A stretch of 64,000 nt of DNA from Comamonadaceae bacterium OH2545_COT-014 (lineage in GTDB: Bacteria; Pseudomonadota; Gammaproteobacteria; Burkholderiales; Burkholderiaceae_C). This document shows, in pieces, positions 46,213-57,867 of this stretch (positions are counted from its first letter, which is position 1; every line of letters begins with the position of its first letter). The translations under genes and the position numbers were made by a program. The stretch spans positions 62,001 to 126,000 of the forward strand of contig RQYR01000002.1 of assembly GCA_003859965.1 (NCBI GenBank). The letters are read 5' to 3'. Under the pieces are notes generated by a model. The model was not told where the DNA came from and did no database searches. It saw only the letters and a program-made list of their open reading frames with translations.

Positions 46213-46243
46213 ATCGGAAACTAGAATGTGCGCATCAGAAACT
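46213..46243 (+). promoter_or_regulatory. Direct repeat between XRE regulator and permease
   Basis: ATCGGAAACT (46213-46222) and ATCAGAAACT (46234-46243): same-direction copies 21 bp apart, two helical turns. It suits two dimers of the XRE-cupin protein. Confidence 0.4.
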
Positions 46244-46259
46244 TTTGCAGAGGTGCGCC

Positions 46260-47675
46260 ATGGGGACGCTGGCGGCATTGTTACCCGTGCTGGTGGTCGT
46301 GTGCGCCCTGGCGCTGGGCTGGCCCGCCTTGCGCGCGGCGGGCGTGGGGTTGGCGCTGGCCCTGGGCGTGGCGCTGGCGCAGGGCTGGCCGGCGGCGGCC
46401 GCGCTGGCGGCGCTGGGCGGCTGGCTGCCGGTGGCGCTGGAGGTGGTTTTCATCATCGGCGGCGGGCTGGCGCTGGGCCAGACGCTGCAAGCGCGCGGCG
46501 CGCAGCAGGCGCTGGCGGGCTGGCTGCGCCAGCGGGCCGGGCAGGGTGCGGGGGCGGTGCTGATGGTGGTGCACGGGGTCACGCCCTTTGCCGAGTCGGT
46601 GACGGGCTTTGGCATCGGGGTCACAGTGGGCATTCCGCTGCTGCTGTACCTGGGCCTGTCGCCGGCGCGGGCGGCGCTGGCGGGGCTGCTGGGCCTGTGC
46701 GCGGTGCCTTGGGGATCGATGGGGCCGGGCACGCTGGTGGCCGCGCGCATGGCGGGCTTGCCATTCGACGCGCTGGGCCTGGCCTCGGCCTGGCTGAGCC
46801 TGCCGCCTTTTCTGGTGGCGGGCTGGGGCGCGGCCTGGTTGGCGGGGAAGCCGGGGCAGCGCGGGCGCGACTTCTGGCAGGCCACGGCGTCGGCCCTGGC
46901 GCTGTGGCTGGCGGTGCTGGCCTGCAATGCGCTGGCGGGCACGGCCCTGGCCGGGGCGCTGGGAGCCTTGCTGGTGCTGGCCGGGCATGTGCTGCTGCGC
47001 CGGGGGCGCTGGCCCGCCTGGCCGCCGCTGGCCACGGCGGCGCTGCGCGCCTATGCCGTGCTGCTGGGCGGCTTGCTGCTGGCCGGGCAGGCGCTGCGTG
47101 CGATGGGTGCGATGGGCGCGGGGCAGGGCGTGGCGCCCGGCGCCTGGCAGGCGCTGGCCTCGCCCGCGCTGTGGCTGTGGGCGGCGGTGGCGGTGGCCGC
47201 CCCGGCGGCGGGCTGGCGCGCGCCCCTGGCGCGGGCTTTGCGCGGCTGGGTGCCGGTGGCGGCGGTGGCAGTGGCCTACATCGCGCTGGGGCTGGTGATG
47301 GCCCTGTCGGGCATGGCGGCGCGGCTGGCAGAGGCGCTGGCGCAGCTGGGCAGCGCCTACCTGCTGGCCGCGCCTTTTGTGGGAGCGCTGGGGGGCTTTG
47401 TGACCGGCTCCAACACGGGGGCCAACGCCATGCTGGCGGCCACGCAGGCGCAGATCGCCGTGCAGCTGGGCGCGCCGCTGCTGCCCTTCATGGCCGCGCA
47501 CAACGTGGCGGCAGCTTTGCTGCTGATGGCCTCGCCCGCCAAAGTGGAGATGGCGCTGCAACTGTGCCCGCCGCCAGCGCTGGCGCGGCGCGCCTGGGTG
47601 CAGCGCGCCGTGCTGCTGGCGGCGCTGCCCTCTGTGCTGGCGCTGGCGGTGCTGAACGTGGTGCTTGCGCGGTGA
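46260..47675 (+). CDS. L-lactate permease (LctP) family transporter, short type
   Basis: 471 residues, about 13 helices. HGVTPFAESVTGFGIGVTVGIPLLL is the LctP hallmark, then LLGLCAVPWGSMGPGTLVAARM, GALGGFVTGSNTGANAMLAATQ and PFMAAHNVAAALLLMASPAKV. Classical LctP is 530-560 residues; this one is shorter. Substrate could be lactate, glycolate or another hydroxy acid. Start ATG 46260 with AGAGGTG upstream; controlled probably by the divergent XRE-cupin regulator. Confidence 0.85.
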   Translation: MGTLAALLPVLVVVCALALGWPALRAAGVGLALALGVALAQGWPAAAALAALGGWLPVALEVVFIIGGGLALGQTLQARGAQQALAGWLRQRAGQGAGAVLMVVHGVTPFAESVTGFGIGVTVGIPLLLYLGLSPARAALAGLLGLCAVPWGSMGPGTLVAARMAGLPFDALGLASAWLSLPPFLVAGWGAAWLAGKPGQRGRDFWQATASALALWLAVLACNALAGTALAGALGALLVLAGHVLLRRGRWPAWPPLATAALRAYAVLLGGLLLAGQALRAMGAMGAGQGVAPGAWQALASPALWLWAAVAVAAPAAGWRAPLARALRGWVPVAAVAVAYIALGLVMALSGMAARLAEALAQLGSAYLLAAPFVGALGGFVTGSNTGANAMLAATQAQIAVQLGAPLLPFMAAHNVAAALLLMASPAKVEMALQLCPPPALARRAWVQRAVLLAALPSVLALAVLNVVLAR

Positions 47676-47801
47676 GGGCGGGTTAGTGGTTTGGCGGGTG
47701 GCTTTTGGGAAGGGGGAGAGGAGCCTCACAATCGATCGGCCATCCCTTGATTTCGGCCCGTGCAGCCGCACCTGCGTTGACAACAGGAGATCACCACTAC
47801 C

Positions 47802-50402
<2,601 letters not shown>

Positions 50403-50749
50403 ACGCCAGCGCCTTGGCGGCAGGCGTTGCGCCAAACCGCCTGTGGCGCTGTCCGGGCGCGGCGGGTCTTGTGCCGGCCCATCCAGCAGCGTGTCTTCAA
50501 GACACGCTGCTTTTTTATGGGCAGAAGCGCCCTTCCTGGCAATCGGTCGGGTATGTCAGGCTGGGGGTGAGCGCCCGGTTTTTGCGAGTCATCGGCGCGG
50601 GGGCTGGAGCGCAAGGCATGCAAGCCGGGGTATTCCCGATACCCCTTGTTTCAAGTGTTGACTTTTGCAGTAGAGAGGAAAAAAATCCAATCGCATGCCA
50701 TTAGGAGCCGGGCCAAGGCTCTGTCAATAAAAAAGGGAGCGAACAAAAA
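50403..50749. other. Intergenic region between clpB and response regulator
   Basis: 347 bp with the clpB terminator (50485-50516). A TTGACT / AAAAAT pair with 17-bp spacing (50658-50686) is a weak promoter candidate for the next gene. No gene visible. Confidence 0.5.
50485..50516 (+). terminator. Intrinsic terminator of clpB
   Basis: 13-bp perfect arms AGCAGCGTGTCTT and AAGACACGCTGCT (effectively a small TTCAA loop), followed by six T. The best terminator in the window. Confidence 0.9.
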
Positions 50750-51367
50750 ATGGCCATCTTCGTGATTGATGACCACCCGTTGATGCGTGAAGCCATTGCC
50801 ATGCTGCTGCGACGCGTCAGGCCGGGTTCGGAGGTTGTGGAGCTGTCCCGGCTTTCGGAATTGCGGCACAGCCTGACAGCCCGCCACACGCCAGAGCTTT
50901 TCTGTCTGGACTTCAAACTGCCCGATACGGTGGGCGTGTCGGGCATTGAGCTGCTAAAAGAAACTTTTCCCCATGTGCCCTTGGCAGTCATTTCGGCGAC
51001 CAACGCCAGTGAGGCCGAAGACTGGTGCCGCGAGGCTGGCGCCGATGTGTACATAGAAAAATCGGCCGGCGCGGCTGAAATTGCCAATGCGCTGCGCGCC
51101 ATGCTGGCCGTGGATAGTTGTTTTGGCGAATTGGCGGAAAGCCCGCACGGCGAAGAAATTCATCTGGAGCCCAAGCTGTCCAAGCGCCAGAAGCAGCTGA
51201 TCGCCATGCTGGACGGCGGCTTGTCGAACCGCGAGATTGCTGACCAGCTCGGTATCAGCGAACACACCGTGAAAGTGCACCTGTGGCGCCTGTTCCGCCG
51301 CCTGGGCGTGAAAAGCCGCACGCAAACGCTGCACTACGCCCGCATGAATGGTCTGCTGCTGTCTTGA
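50750..51367 (+). CDS. NarL/LuxR-family response regulator, no adjacent kinase
   Basis: 205 residues. Receiver domain: acidic pair IDDHP (6-9), phospho-acceptor Asp54 in FCLDFKLPD, VISATNASEAEDW and Lys near VYIEKS. Output: LuxR-type helix-turn-helix LSKRQKQLIAMLDGGLSNREIADQLGISEHTVKVHL. No histidine kinase gene lies on either side, so it is an orphan in this window. The ATG at 50750 has AAAGGGAGC upstream. Confidence 0.9.
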   Translation: MAIFVIDDHPLMREAIAMLLRRVRPGSEVVELSRLSELRHSLTARHTPELFCLDFKLPDTVGVSGIELLKETFPHVPLAVISATNASEAEDWCREAGADVYIEKSAGAAEIANALRAMLAVDSCFGELAESPHGEEIHLEPKLSKRQKQLIAMLDGGLSNREIADQLGISEHTVKVHLWRLFRRLGVKSRTQTLHYARMNGLLLS

Positions 51368-51606
51368 GCAGCCGGCTTGCTTGGCGGTAGGGCGCCGACA
51401 AACAGCCCGCGGCGTGAGCGGGTTGGCGGCTTTGCCATGTGCCTTTCGCCGGGCTTTGAGGCCGCGCCAGCGGGTGAGGGCGTTGATAGCCAGGCACGCG
51501 CCCTGAATCAAAAGCACGCGAAAACCAGCCGCGGAAGCTGGCAGCCGGGCGGCGTGTCCGGCGCGCCTTGACGCCTCTACAATCGGTTGCAAACAGCTTT
51601 GCTCCC

Positions 51607-52404
51607 ATGAAAATTCTGCTTTGCAACGACGACGGCTACCAGGCGCACGGCATCGTGGCCCTGCACCGCGCGCTGGCCGCGGCCGAAGGCATCGAGGTCG
51701 AAGTGATTGCGCCGGAGCACAACAACAGTGCCAAGTCCAATGCGCTCACGCTGCATTCGCCGCTGTACGTGCATGAGGCGGCCAACGGTTTCCGCTACGT
51801 CAACGGCACGCCGGCCGACTGCGTGCATGTGGCGCTGACCGGCCTGCTGGGCTACCGGCCGGATCTGGTGGTCTCCGGCATCAACAATGGCGCCAACATG
51901 GGCGATGACACCATCTACTCCGGCACGGTGGGCGCGGCCATGGAAGGCTATTTGTTCGGCATTCCGGCCATAGCGTTTTCGCAGGTGGAAAAAGGCTGGG
52001 CGCACATTGAGGATGCGGCGCTCAAGGCTTGTGAAATCATTCGCCAGATGGGCAACCATCGCACCGAAGGCGGCGCGCCCTGGCTGCTGAACGTGAACAT
52101 TCCCAACCTGCCGCTGGCGCAGTTGAAGCCGCCCAAGGTGTGCCGACTGGGCCGCCGCCACGCGGCGGAAAAGGTCATCACCCAGCCCAACCCGCGTGGC
52201 GACACCATGTACTGGATCGGGGCGGCCGGCGCGGCGCTGGACGATGCGGAGGGCACGGATTTCCATGCCACCGCGGCCGGTCATGTGGCATTGACGCCGC
52301 TGAAGGTCGATCTGACCGACCACGAGCACCTGGCTTACTGGGCCCAGGGGCTGGCGCAAGGGCAAGCCCATGCCGCCCAAGCCGGGGCAGGGGGCCGCAG
52401 CTGA
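51607..52404 (+). CDS. surE: 5'-nucleotidase SurE
   Basis: Survival protein: metal-dependent phosphatase of nucleoside monophosphates. 265 residues. Metal site NDDG (7-10), Ser41 ([12 protein letters not shown]), and [27 protein letters not shown] with the conserved Asn; NVNIPNLP further on. ATG at 51607; a longer frame adds 13 unconserved codons. Stop overlaps pcm by 1 bp (TGATG), a coupled pair. Confidence 0.97.
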   Translation: MKILLCNDDGYQAHGIVALHRALAAAEGIEVEVIAPEHNNSAKSNALTLHSPLYVHEAANGFRYVNGTPADCVHVALTGLLGYRPDLVVSGINNGANMGDDTIYSGTVGAAMEGYLFGIPAIAFSQVEKGWAHIEDAALKACEIIRQMGNHRTEGGAPWLLNVNIPNLPLAQLKPPKVCRLGRRHAAEKVITQPNPRGDTMYWIGAAGAALDDAEGTDFHATAAGHVALTPLKVDLTDHEHLAYWAQGLAQGQAHAAQAGAGGRS

Positions 52405-53204
52405 TGGCCACGCAGCGCCCCGGTTTTCCGGCGCGGCTGGATTTGGGCGGCCTACCGCGCCCGGCTGCGGGGGCCGTGCCGCGGCCAGCGGCCACGGGCG
52501 GCGCCAACCTGCCGGGCGCCCCGCTGCGCCCGGCCCCCGGCGTGGCGCGTGACCCCATTCCTGCCCGCGCCCGCATGGTGCAGCAGTTGGCCGCTGGCGG
52601 CGTGCATGACGCCGAGGTGCTGCGCGCCATGGGCGCGGTGGAGCGCCACCGCTTTGTGGACGAGGCGCTGGCGCGCCAGGCCTACGAAGATACGGCGCTG
52701 CCCATTGGCCTGGGACAAACCATTTCCAAACCCAGCGTGGTCGCGCGCATGATCGAGCTGCTGCGCGGCGGCGTGCAGGGCCAGCCGGCGCCTGGGCCTT
52801 TGGGCCGCGTGCTCGACATTGGCACCGGCTGCGGCTATCAGGCCGTGGTGCTGGCGCAGTTGGCCACCGAGGTTTACAGCATCGAACGCCTGCGCGCGCT
52901 GCATGAAAAGGCGCGCGACAACCTGCGCCCGTTGCGCCTGGCCAACGTCCACCTCATTCTGGGGGATGGCATGGCAGGCTTTGCAAAAGGGGCGCCTTAT
53001 GCGGGCATCATCGCCGCTGCAGGGGGCGAGGCCGTGCCCGAGGCCTGGGTAGACCAGCTTGCCTGGGGCGGCCGCATCGTGGCCCCCGTGGCGGGCAGCG
53101 GCGGCCGGCAGGCGCTGGTGGTCATTGAGAAGACCCGGCAGGGCATCACGCAGGCCGTGCTGGAGGCCGTGCATTTCGTGCCCCTAAAATCAGGCCTTGC
53201 CTGA
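52404..53204 (+). CDS. pcm: Protein-L-isoaspartate O-methyltransferase
   Basis: Repairs isoaspartyl damage using SAM. 266 residues, with a 55-residue Pro/Gly-rich N-terminal extension before the usual start (RMVQQLAAGGVHDAEVLRAM). SAM motif VLDIGTGCGYQAVVLAQL, then VYSIERLRALHEKARDNL, and the conserved GQTISKPSVVARM. Immediately after surE, and 60 bp before nlpD. Extension could indicate a later true start, but the ATG at 52404 is coupled to the surE stop. Confidence 0.93.
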   Translation: MATQRPGFPARLDLGGLPRPAAGAVPRPAATGGANLPGAPLRPAPGVARDPIPARARMVQQLAAGGVHDAEVLRAMGAVERHRFVDEALARQAYEDTALPIGLGQTISKPSVVARMIELLRGGVQGQPAPGPLGRVLDIGTGCGYQAVVLAQLATEVYSIERLRALHEKARDNLRPLRLANVHLILGDGMAGFAKGAPYAGIIAAAGGEAVPEAWVDQLAWGGRIVAPVAGSGGRQALVVIEKTRQGITQAVLEAVHFVPLKSGLA

Positions 53205-53264
53205 ACATGTGAAAAATGCACGCCGCCGGGCGCTGCGGCGTTTGCCAGAGAGAGGATTGTTTTC

Positions 53265-54173
53265 ATGGTGTCTTTTGGTCGTACAACGTGGATGGTGATG
53301 GGCCTGGCGGCAGCGGTGGCGCTGGGCGGATGCTCCACGCGCTCGGCCACGCGCGCGCCGGTGGAAGACCGCCACGCCACGGGCGGCGTGCCCGCGCGCG
53401 CCGTGGATCCGGCCACGTTGCCCGGGGCCGAAAACGCGGGCAAGCCCGGTTACTACACCGTGCGTCCCGGCGACACGATCATGAAAATTGCGGCGGAAGT
53501 CGGCCAGCACTGGCGCGACATTGGCCGCTGGAACAACCTGGACAACCCCGACCTGATCGAAGTGGGCCAGGTGCTGCGCGTGGTGCCGCCTTCGGGCGCG
53601 CCGGTCACGGCGGCTGCACCGGCGCCCGTGCCAGCCGCGCCTGCGGCGGGCAGCGGCGCGCCCGTGACGCCAGCGCGCGCCACGGACCCGGCCGCCTCAG
53701 CCGCCACCGCGCCTGCGTCTCCTGCCTCGGCACCCGCGCCCGGCGTGGCCATGCAGACCACGCCGCCTGCGGCAGCGCCGGCACAGCCTCCGGCGCCGGC
53801 TGAAGACGGCCCGGGCTTTATCTGGCCGGCCAAGGGCACGCTGGTGGCCGGTTTTGACGAGGCCAAGAACAAGGGGCTGAAGATCGCCGGCAAGGCGGGT
53901 GATCCGGTCATCGCCGCTGCCGACGGCAAGGTGGTCTACGCTGGCGCGGGCCTGCGCGGCTACGGCAACCTCATCATCCTGAAGCACAACAACACCTTCC
54001 TGACCGCCTACGCGCACAACCGCGCGCTGCTGGTCAAGGAAGACCAGAGTGTGCGCAAGGGCCAGAAAATTGCCGAAATGGGCTCCAGCGATGCCGACCG
54101 CGTGATGCTGCACTTTGAAATCCGCCGCTCTGGCAAGCCGGTGGATCCGGCGCGCTACCTGCCCGCCCGCTGA
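53265..54173 (+). CDS. nlpD: NlpD-like LysM / degenerate M23 lipoprotein
   Basis: 302 residues. Lipobox LGGC (cysteine at about 24); LysM domain (about 63-107, YYTVRPGDTIMKIAAEVG); Ala/Pro-rich linker; LytM/M23 domain (about 190-300, GTLVAGFDEAKNKGLKIAG, DGKVVYAGAGLRGYGNLIILKH, YAHNRALLV). The metal ligands of active M23 enzymes (HxxxD, HxH) are not kept, as in E. coli NlpD, so it probably activates an amidase rather than cutting peptidoglycan. Start ATG 53265. Follows pcm as in the classic surE-pcm-nlpD-rpoS order, but rpoS is absent after it. Confidence 0.92.
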   Translation: MVSFGRTTWMVMGLAAAVALGGCSTRSATRAPVEDRHATGGVPARAVDPATLPGAENAGKPGYYTVRPGDTIMKIAAEVGQHWRDIGRWNNLDNPDLIEVGQVLRVVPPSGAPVTAAAPAPVPAAPAAGSGAPVTPARATDPAASAATAPASPASAPAPGVAMQTTPPAAAPAQPPAPAEDGPGFIWPAKGTLVAGFDEAKNKGLKIAGKAGDPVIAAADGKVVYAGAGLRGYGNLIILKHNNTFLTAYAHNRALLVKEDQSVRKGQKIAEMGSSDADRVMLHFEIRRSGKPVDPARYLPAR

Positions 54174-54186
54174 GAACCTGATCCAA
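54171..54186 (+). repeat. AGAACCTGATCCAA motif starting in nlpD stop
   Basis: The nlpD TGA continues as GAACCTGATCCAA, a plus-strand copy with two changes. Confidence 0.45.
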
Positions 54187-54212
54187 CGGCCGGCTTCAGT
54201 CGCCGGGCAAAA

Positions 54213-54248
54213 GAAAAAAAGGGGCGCTGCCATAGCGCCCCTTCGTTT
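54213..54248. terminator. Bidirectional terminator after nlpD
   Basis: 8-bp stem GGGGCGCT / AGCGCCCC (54221-54228 with 54234-54241), seven A before it and TTCGTTTT after, so it could stop transcription from both sides. Confidence 0.8.
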
Positions 54249-54283
54249 TGACGGAATGGACAGGACGGTGACGTTTGCTACAG

Positions 54284-54332
54284 TTTTAATAGCTGATTGG
54301 GCTGTACCCACGGCCCAAAAGCCCTTTTTGAT
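54284..54332 (+). repeat. Dispersed hairpin repeat, copy 6
   Basis: TTTTAATAGCTGATTGGGCTGT, loop ACCC, ACGGCCCAAAAGCCCTTTTT. TTGGGC pairs with GCCCAA. It stands 12 bp before the rlmD ATG, so it would be in the leader or promoter region. Confidence 0.6.
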
Positions 54333-54343
54333 CACGATAAACC

Positions 54344-55960
54344 ATGAGTTCCGCCCGCGATAGCCACCTGCCCGCCACGCCGCCCGCAGCTGAAAAGGAT
54401 GAACGCCCGGCCCCGGCCCTGCCCTCAGACTGGCTGCACGTGGATGCGCTGGACATGGAGGCGCAAGGCATTGCCCGCCGCCCGGACGGCAAGGTCGTCT
54501 TCATCGACGGCGCTCTGCCCGGCGAATGGGTCAGCGCCCAGGTTCACCGCCGCAAGAACAACTGGGAAGCCGCCACCCTGACCGCCGTGCACCGCGAAAG
54601 CAGCCAGCGCGTGCGCCCCGGCTGCCCGCACTTTGGCCTGCACGCCGGCGCCTGCGGCGGCTGCAAGATGCAGCACCTGGAACCGGCGGCGCAAGTTGCC
54701 ATCAAGCAGCGCGTGCTGGAAGACAACCTGTGGCACCTGGGCAAAGTGCGCCCCGCCCGCGTGCTGCGCCCCATCCACGGCCCGGCCTGGGGCTACCGCT
54801 GGCGCGCACGCCTGTCGGTGCGCCACGTGCAGAAAAAAGGCGAAGTGCTGGTGGGCTTTCACGAGCGCAAAAGCCGCTACGTGGCCGACATGCGCCAGTG
54901 CCCCGTGCTGCCGCCGCACGTCAGCGCGCTGCTGGCGCCGCTGCGCGCGCTGATCTACGGCATGGACGCGCGCGACACCTGCCCGCAGATCGAGCTGGCC
55001 TGCGGCGATGACGTGACCGCGCTGGTGCTGCGCCACCTGGCGCCGCTGTCGCCCGCCGATTTGCAGCGCCTGCGCGACTTTGCCCAGCGCCACGGCGCCC
55101 CGGCCCAGCCCATCCAGTGGTGGCTGCAGCCCAAGGGGCCGGACACGGTGCACCGGCTGGACGAAGACGGCCCCGCGCTGGCCTACCGCCTGCCGGAATT
55201 CGGCATCACCATGCCCTTCAGGCCCACCGACTTCACCCAGGTCAACCCGCACATCAACCGCGTGCTGGTCAGCACCGCGCTGCGCCTGCTGGACGTGCAG
55301 CCGCATGAGCGCGTGATCGACTGGTTCTGCGGCCTGGGCAACTTCACGCTGCCCCTGGCCACCCAGGCGCGCGAAGTGCTGGGCGTGGAAGGCAGCCCGG
55401 CGCTGGTGCAGCGCGCGCGCGACAACTGGCAACGCCACGCCGCGCAGGCGGGGGTCGGGCATTCAGAAGAAAAAAGCGCTCCAAGGCATGCTCCATCTGC
55501 CACATGTGCTCCTCAATTTGAAGCGCGCAACCTGTTCGAGATGACGCCCGCCCAGCTCGTGGCCGACGGCGTGGCCGACCGCTGGCTGGTGGACCCGCCG
55601 CGCGAAGGCGCCTTTGCGCTGGCCAAGTCGCTGGCGGCCATCCACCAGGCGCGCCTGGGCGCGGCCGATGCCGAGCCGCTGCCCGCCGGGGCCGAGGGCT
55701 GGCAGCCGCCGCGCCGCATCGTCTACGTAAGCTGCAACCCCGCCACCCTGGCGCGCGACGCGGGCCTGCTGGTACACCAGGCGGGCTACCGCTGCACGGC
55801 CGCGGGCGTGGTCAACATGTTTCCGCACACGGCCCATGTGGAAAGCGTGGCGGTGTTCGACTGGCAGGGCGGCGCGGCAGGCGAAGCGGAATTTTCCCGC
55901 TGGCCGGAGCAGGCGGGGGCGGAGCCTGGGCCTGCGCCGCACGAACCTGGCCGCCCATGA
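54344..55960 (+). CDS. rlmD: 23S rRNA (uracil1939-C5)-methyltransferase RlmD
   Basis: 538 residues (E. coli about 433). TRAM domain (about 30-85); [4Fe-4S] ligands Cys94, Cys104, Cys107, Cys186 ([21 protein letters not shown] cited in parts: GC at 93-94, ACGGC at 103-107, MRQCPVL); SAM fold with [14 protein letters not shown]; catalytic Cys464 in [11 protein letters not shown]. The extra length is in N-terminal and SAM-domain loops (about 385-410). The ATG at 54344 gives [10 protein letters not shown]; a later ATG could be used. Overlaps folK by ATGA. Confidence 0.93.
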   Translation: MSSARDSHLPATPPAAEKDERPAPALPSDWLHVDALDMEAQGIARRPDGKVVFIDGALPGEWVSAQVHRRKNNWEAATLTAVHRESSQRVRPGCPHFGLHAGACGGCKMQHLEPAAQVAIKQRVLEDNLWHLGKVRPARVLRPIHGPAWGYRWRARLSVRHVQKKGEVLVGFHERKSRYVADMRQCPVLPPHVSALLAPLRALIYGMDARDTCPQIELACGDDVTALVLRHLAPLSPADLQRLRDFAQRHGAPAQPIQWWLQPKGPDTVHRLDEDGPALAYRLPEFGITMPFRPTDFTQVNPHINRVLVSTALRLLDVQPHERVIDWFCGLGNFTLPLATQAREVLGVEGSPALVQRARDNWQRHAAQAGVGHSEEKSAPRHAPSATCAPQFEARNLFEMTPAQLVADGVADRWLVDPPREGAFALAKSLAAIHQARLGAADAEPLPAGAEGWQPPRRIVYVSCNPATLARDAGLLVHQAGYRCTAAGVVNMFPHTAHVESVAVFDWQGGAAGEAEFSRWPEQAGAEPGPAPHEPGRP

Positions 55961-56499
55961 CCGGAGCCGCCTCGCCACTGCCTGGGTTATCGCCCCGGCC
56001 ATCGCCCGTGCCCTTCTTGCTGCCCGTGCCTGCCGGTCGTCCGCCTGTTACCGCCTACGTGGCCCTGGGGGCCAACCTGGGCGATGCGGCGGCCACCGTG
56101 CGCCGTGCCTTCGATGCGCTGGCCGCGCTGCCGGGCACGCGCGTAACGGCGCGCTCCGGCCTCTACCGCACGGCGCCGGTGGATGCAGGCGGGCCTGACT
56201 TCGTGAACGCGGTGGCAGCGCTGTCCACGGCGCTGCCGGCGCCATGCCTGCTGGATCGGCTGCTGCAGCTGGAGCAGGCTGAAGGCCGCCAGCGTCCCTA
56301 TCGCCACGCACCGCGCACGCTGGATCTGGACTTGCTGCTGTACGGCAGCGCCCGTATCGACAGCCCGCTGCTGACCGTGCCGCACCCGCGCATGATGGCG
56401 CGGGCTTTCGTGCTCGTGCCGCTGGCGGAAATCGCGCCGCAACGGGTGCCGCCCGAGGCGCTGGCTGCAGTGGCCGGGCAGCCCATCGTGCGCTTGTAG
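55957..56499 (+). CDS. folK: 6-hydroxymethyl-dihydropterin pyrophosphokinase
   Basis: Folate-pathway kinase using ATP. 180 residues, of which about 30 N-terminal ones are a Pro-rich extension before [20 protein letters not shown]. Core motifs [20 protein letters not shown] and [16 protein letters not shown] (substrate/ATP site with DLDLLLY) present. ATG overlaps the rlmD stop (ATGA). Start could be a later GTG but the coupling supports 55957. Confidence 0.93.
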   Translation: MTGAASPLPGLSPRPSPVPFLLPVPAGRPPVTAYVALGANLGDAAATVRRAFDALAALPGTRVTARSGLYRTAPVDAGGPDFVNAVAALSTALPAPCLLDRLLQLEQAEGRQRPYRHAPRTLDLDLLLYGSARIDSPLLTVPHPRMMARAFVLVPLAEIAPQRVPPEALAAVAGQPIVRL

Positions 56500-56642
56500 G
56501 GGCGCATTCCTTTCAATGCGCTTGCTGGCTCCGCCTGGGCTGCGCCACGACAAATTTTCATCAGCCGTCACGTTGCTGGTCGCCATTGGCCCTACATTTG
56601 AGGCCCTCTGCCTGGTTTGTTTGCCTTGACCTGACTCACCCC

Positions 56643-57254
56643 ATGCCCGCACACCACACCCTGCGCCAAACATGGCGCCGCCCTGTTTTGGCCCTGCTCT
56701 TGGGCAGCCTGTCCATCGCCGCCTGCGCCCAAGCCAAGGAGGCCGGCATGCCCCCAAGCAAGCGCCCGGCCCAGGCCGCGCACCTGCGGCTAGTGGATGC
56801 CCTGGACCGCCCGCAGGATGGCTATTGCCTGGATATTCTCGGCTCCGGGCCGTATATCCGCTTTGACATGCCGATGACCGCGCACAACTGCAAGCCGGGG
56901 CTGTATGCCGACGAGGCCGTGGTCTGGGATGCCGACGGCAAGATCCGCTTTCCCGCCTACAACGTCTGCGCCACCGTGGCGGGCATCCAGCAAACCGTGT
57001 TGCCCGGCGCCGCCGTCATGCCGCGCCAGTGCGATGAGCGCAGCCCCTTTCTGGAAGCGCAGCATCTGCAACGCTTCATTCACCGGCCCGATGGCCGGGT
57101 GGAGCTGGCCGGCTCGGGCCTGTGCCTGTCGGCGGGGGCCGAGTCGGCGCGCACCTTCGACCCGGATCACCGCTGGCGCACCCTGTCCATGCAGCGCTGT
57201 GAGGACGTGCCACTGGCACGCTCGCGCTGGCAGTTGAGCGCGCCCAAGCCCTGA
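56643..57254 (+). CDS. Secreted lipoprotein-like protein with trefoil-like cysteine-rich domain
   Basis: 203 residues. Signal LALLLGSLSIAACAQAKEAG resembles a lipobox (IAAC). Mature part has six Cys in pairs around short repeats: GYCLDILGSGPYIRF, NVCATVAG, MPRQCDERSP, GLCLSAG, SMQRCEDVPLARSRWQL. The spacing with Q-R-C/W endings suggests a ricin-type beta-trefoil. Not a known enzyme. ATG at 56643. It follows folK by 143 bp and precedes DUF924 by 47 bp. Confidence 0.75.
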   Translation: MPAHHTLRQTWRRPVLALLLGSLSIAACAQAKEAGMPPSKRPAQAAHLRLVDALDRPQDGYCLDILGSGPYIRFDMPMTAHNCKPGLYADEAVVWDADGKIRFPAYNVCATVAGIQQTVLPGAAVMPRQCDERSPFLEAQHLQRFIHRPDGRVELAGSGLCLSAGAESARTFDPDHRWRTLSMQRCEDVPLARSRWQLSAPKP

Positions 57255-57301
57255 ACGGCAGCCAGAACCCACCATCCACCAGCCACCTCAAGAAAGCCCG
57301 C

Positions 57302-57841
57302 ATGTCCCCCCAAGCCGTACTCGATTTCTGGTTCAACGAAGACCATCAGCCACTCTGGTTCAAAAAGAGCGAGGATTTCGACGCAAAAATCCGCGAGCGC
57401 TTTGCCGCGCTGTGGCAGCAGGCCGCGTATTCGGAACTTGATGGCTGGCGTGAAACCCTGGCCGGGCGGCTGGCGGAAATCATCGTGCTCGACCAGTTCT
57501 CGCGCAACCTGTTCCGCGATAGCCCCATCGCCTTTGCCCAGGACAACATGGCCGTGGCGCTGGCGCAGGAGGCCGTGCGCCAGCCGGGCTGGGCCGACAT
57601 GCAGCCCACTGAGCGGCATTTCATGCTGATGCCGCTGATGCACAGCGAGAGCCGCCGCATCCATGAACAGGCGGTGCCCCTGTTCCAGCGCTACACCACG
57701 CCGTCTGCGCTGGATTTTGAAATCAAGCACAAGGTCATCATCGACCGCTTTGGCCGCTATCCGCACCGCAATGCCGTGCTGGGGCGCGAAAGCACGGCCG
57801 AGGAGGTTGAATTCCTCAAGCAGCCGGGCTCATCGTTCTGA
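57302..57841 (+). CDS. DUF924 protein
   Basis: 179 residues, all-alpha TPR-like family. VLDFWFNEDHQPLWFKKSEDFD, LDGWRETLAGRLAEIIVLDQFSRNLFRD, and FMLMPLMHSESRRIHEQ match the full DUF924 length. Function unknown. ATG at 57302. Convergent with the LysR gene. Confidence 0.9.
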   Translation: MSPQAVLDFWFNEDHQPLWFKKSEDFDAKIRERFAALWQQAAYSELDGWRETLAGRLAEIIVLDQFSRNLFRDSPIAFAQDNMAVALAQEAVRQPGWADMQPTERHFMLMPLMHSESRRIHEQAVPLFQRYTTPSALDFEIKHKVIIDRFGRYPHRNAVLGRESTAEEVEFLKQPGSSF

Positions 57842-57850
57842 CGACAGGGC

Positions 57851-57867
57851 TTTTGAACAGGTTCTCA
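57851..57867 (-). repeat. AGAACCTGTTCAAAA motif at LysR stop
   Basis: Minus strand: TGA stop continuing GAACCTGTTCAAAAG, an intact copy. Confidence 0.55.

Noticed and set aside
47676-47801. Sigma-32 promoter for clpB
   Set aside because: A CTTGATT is present but no matching CCCAT-like -10 at proper spacing.
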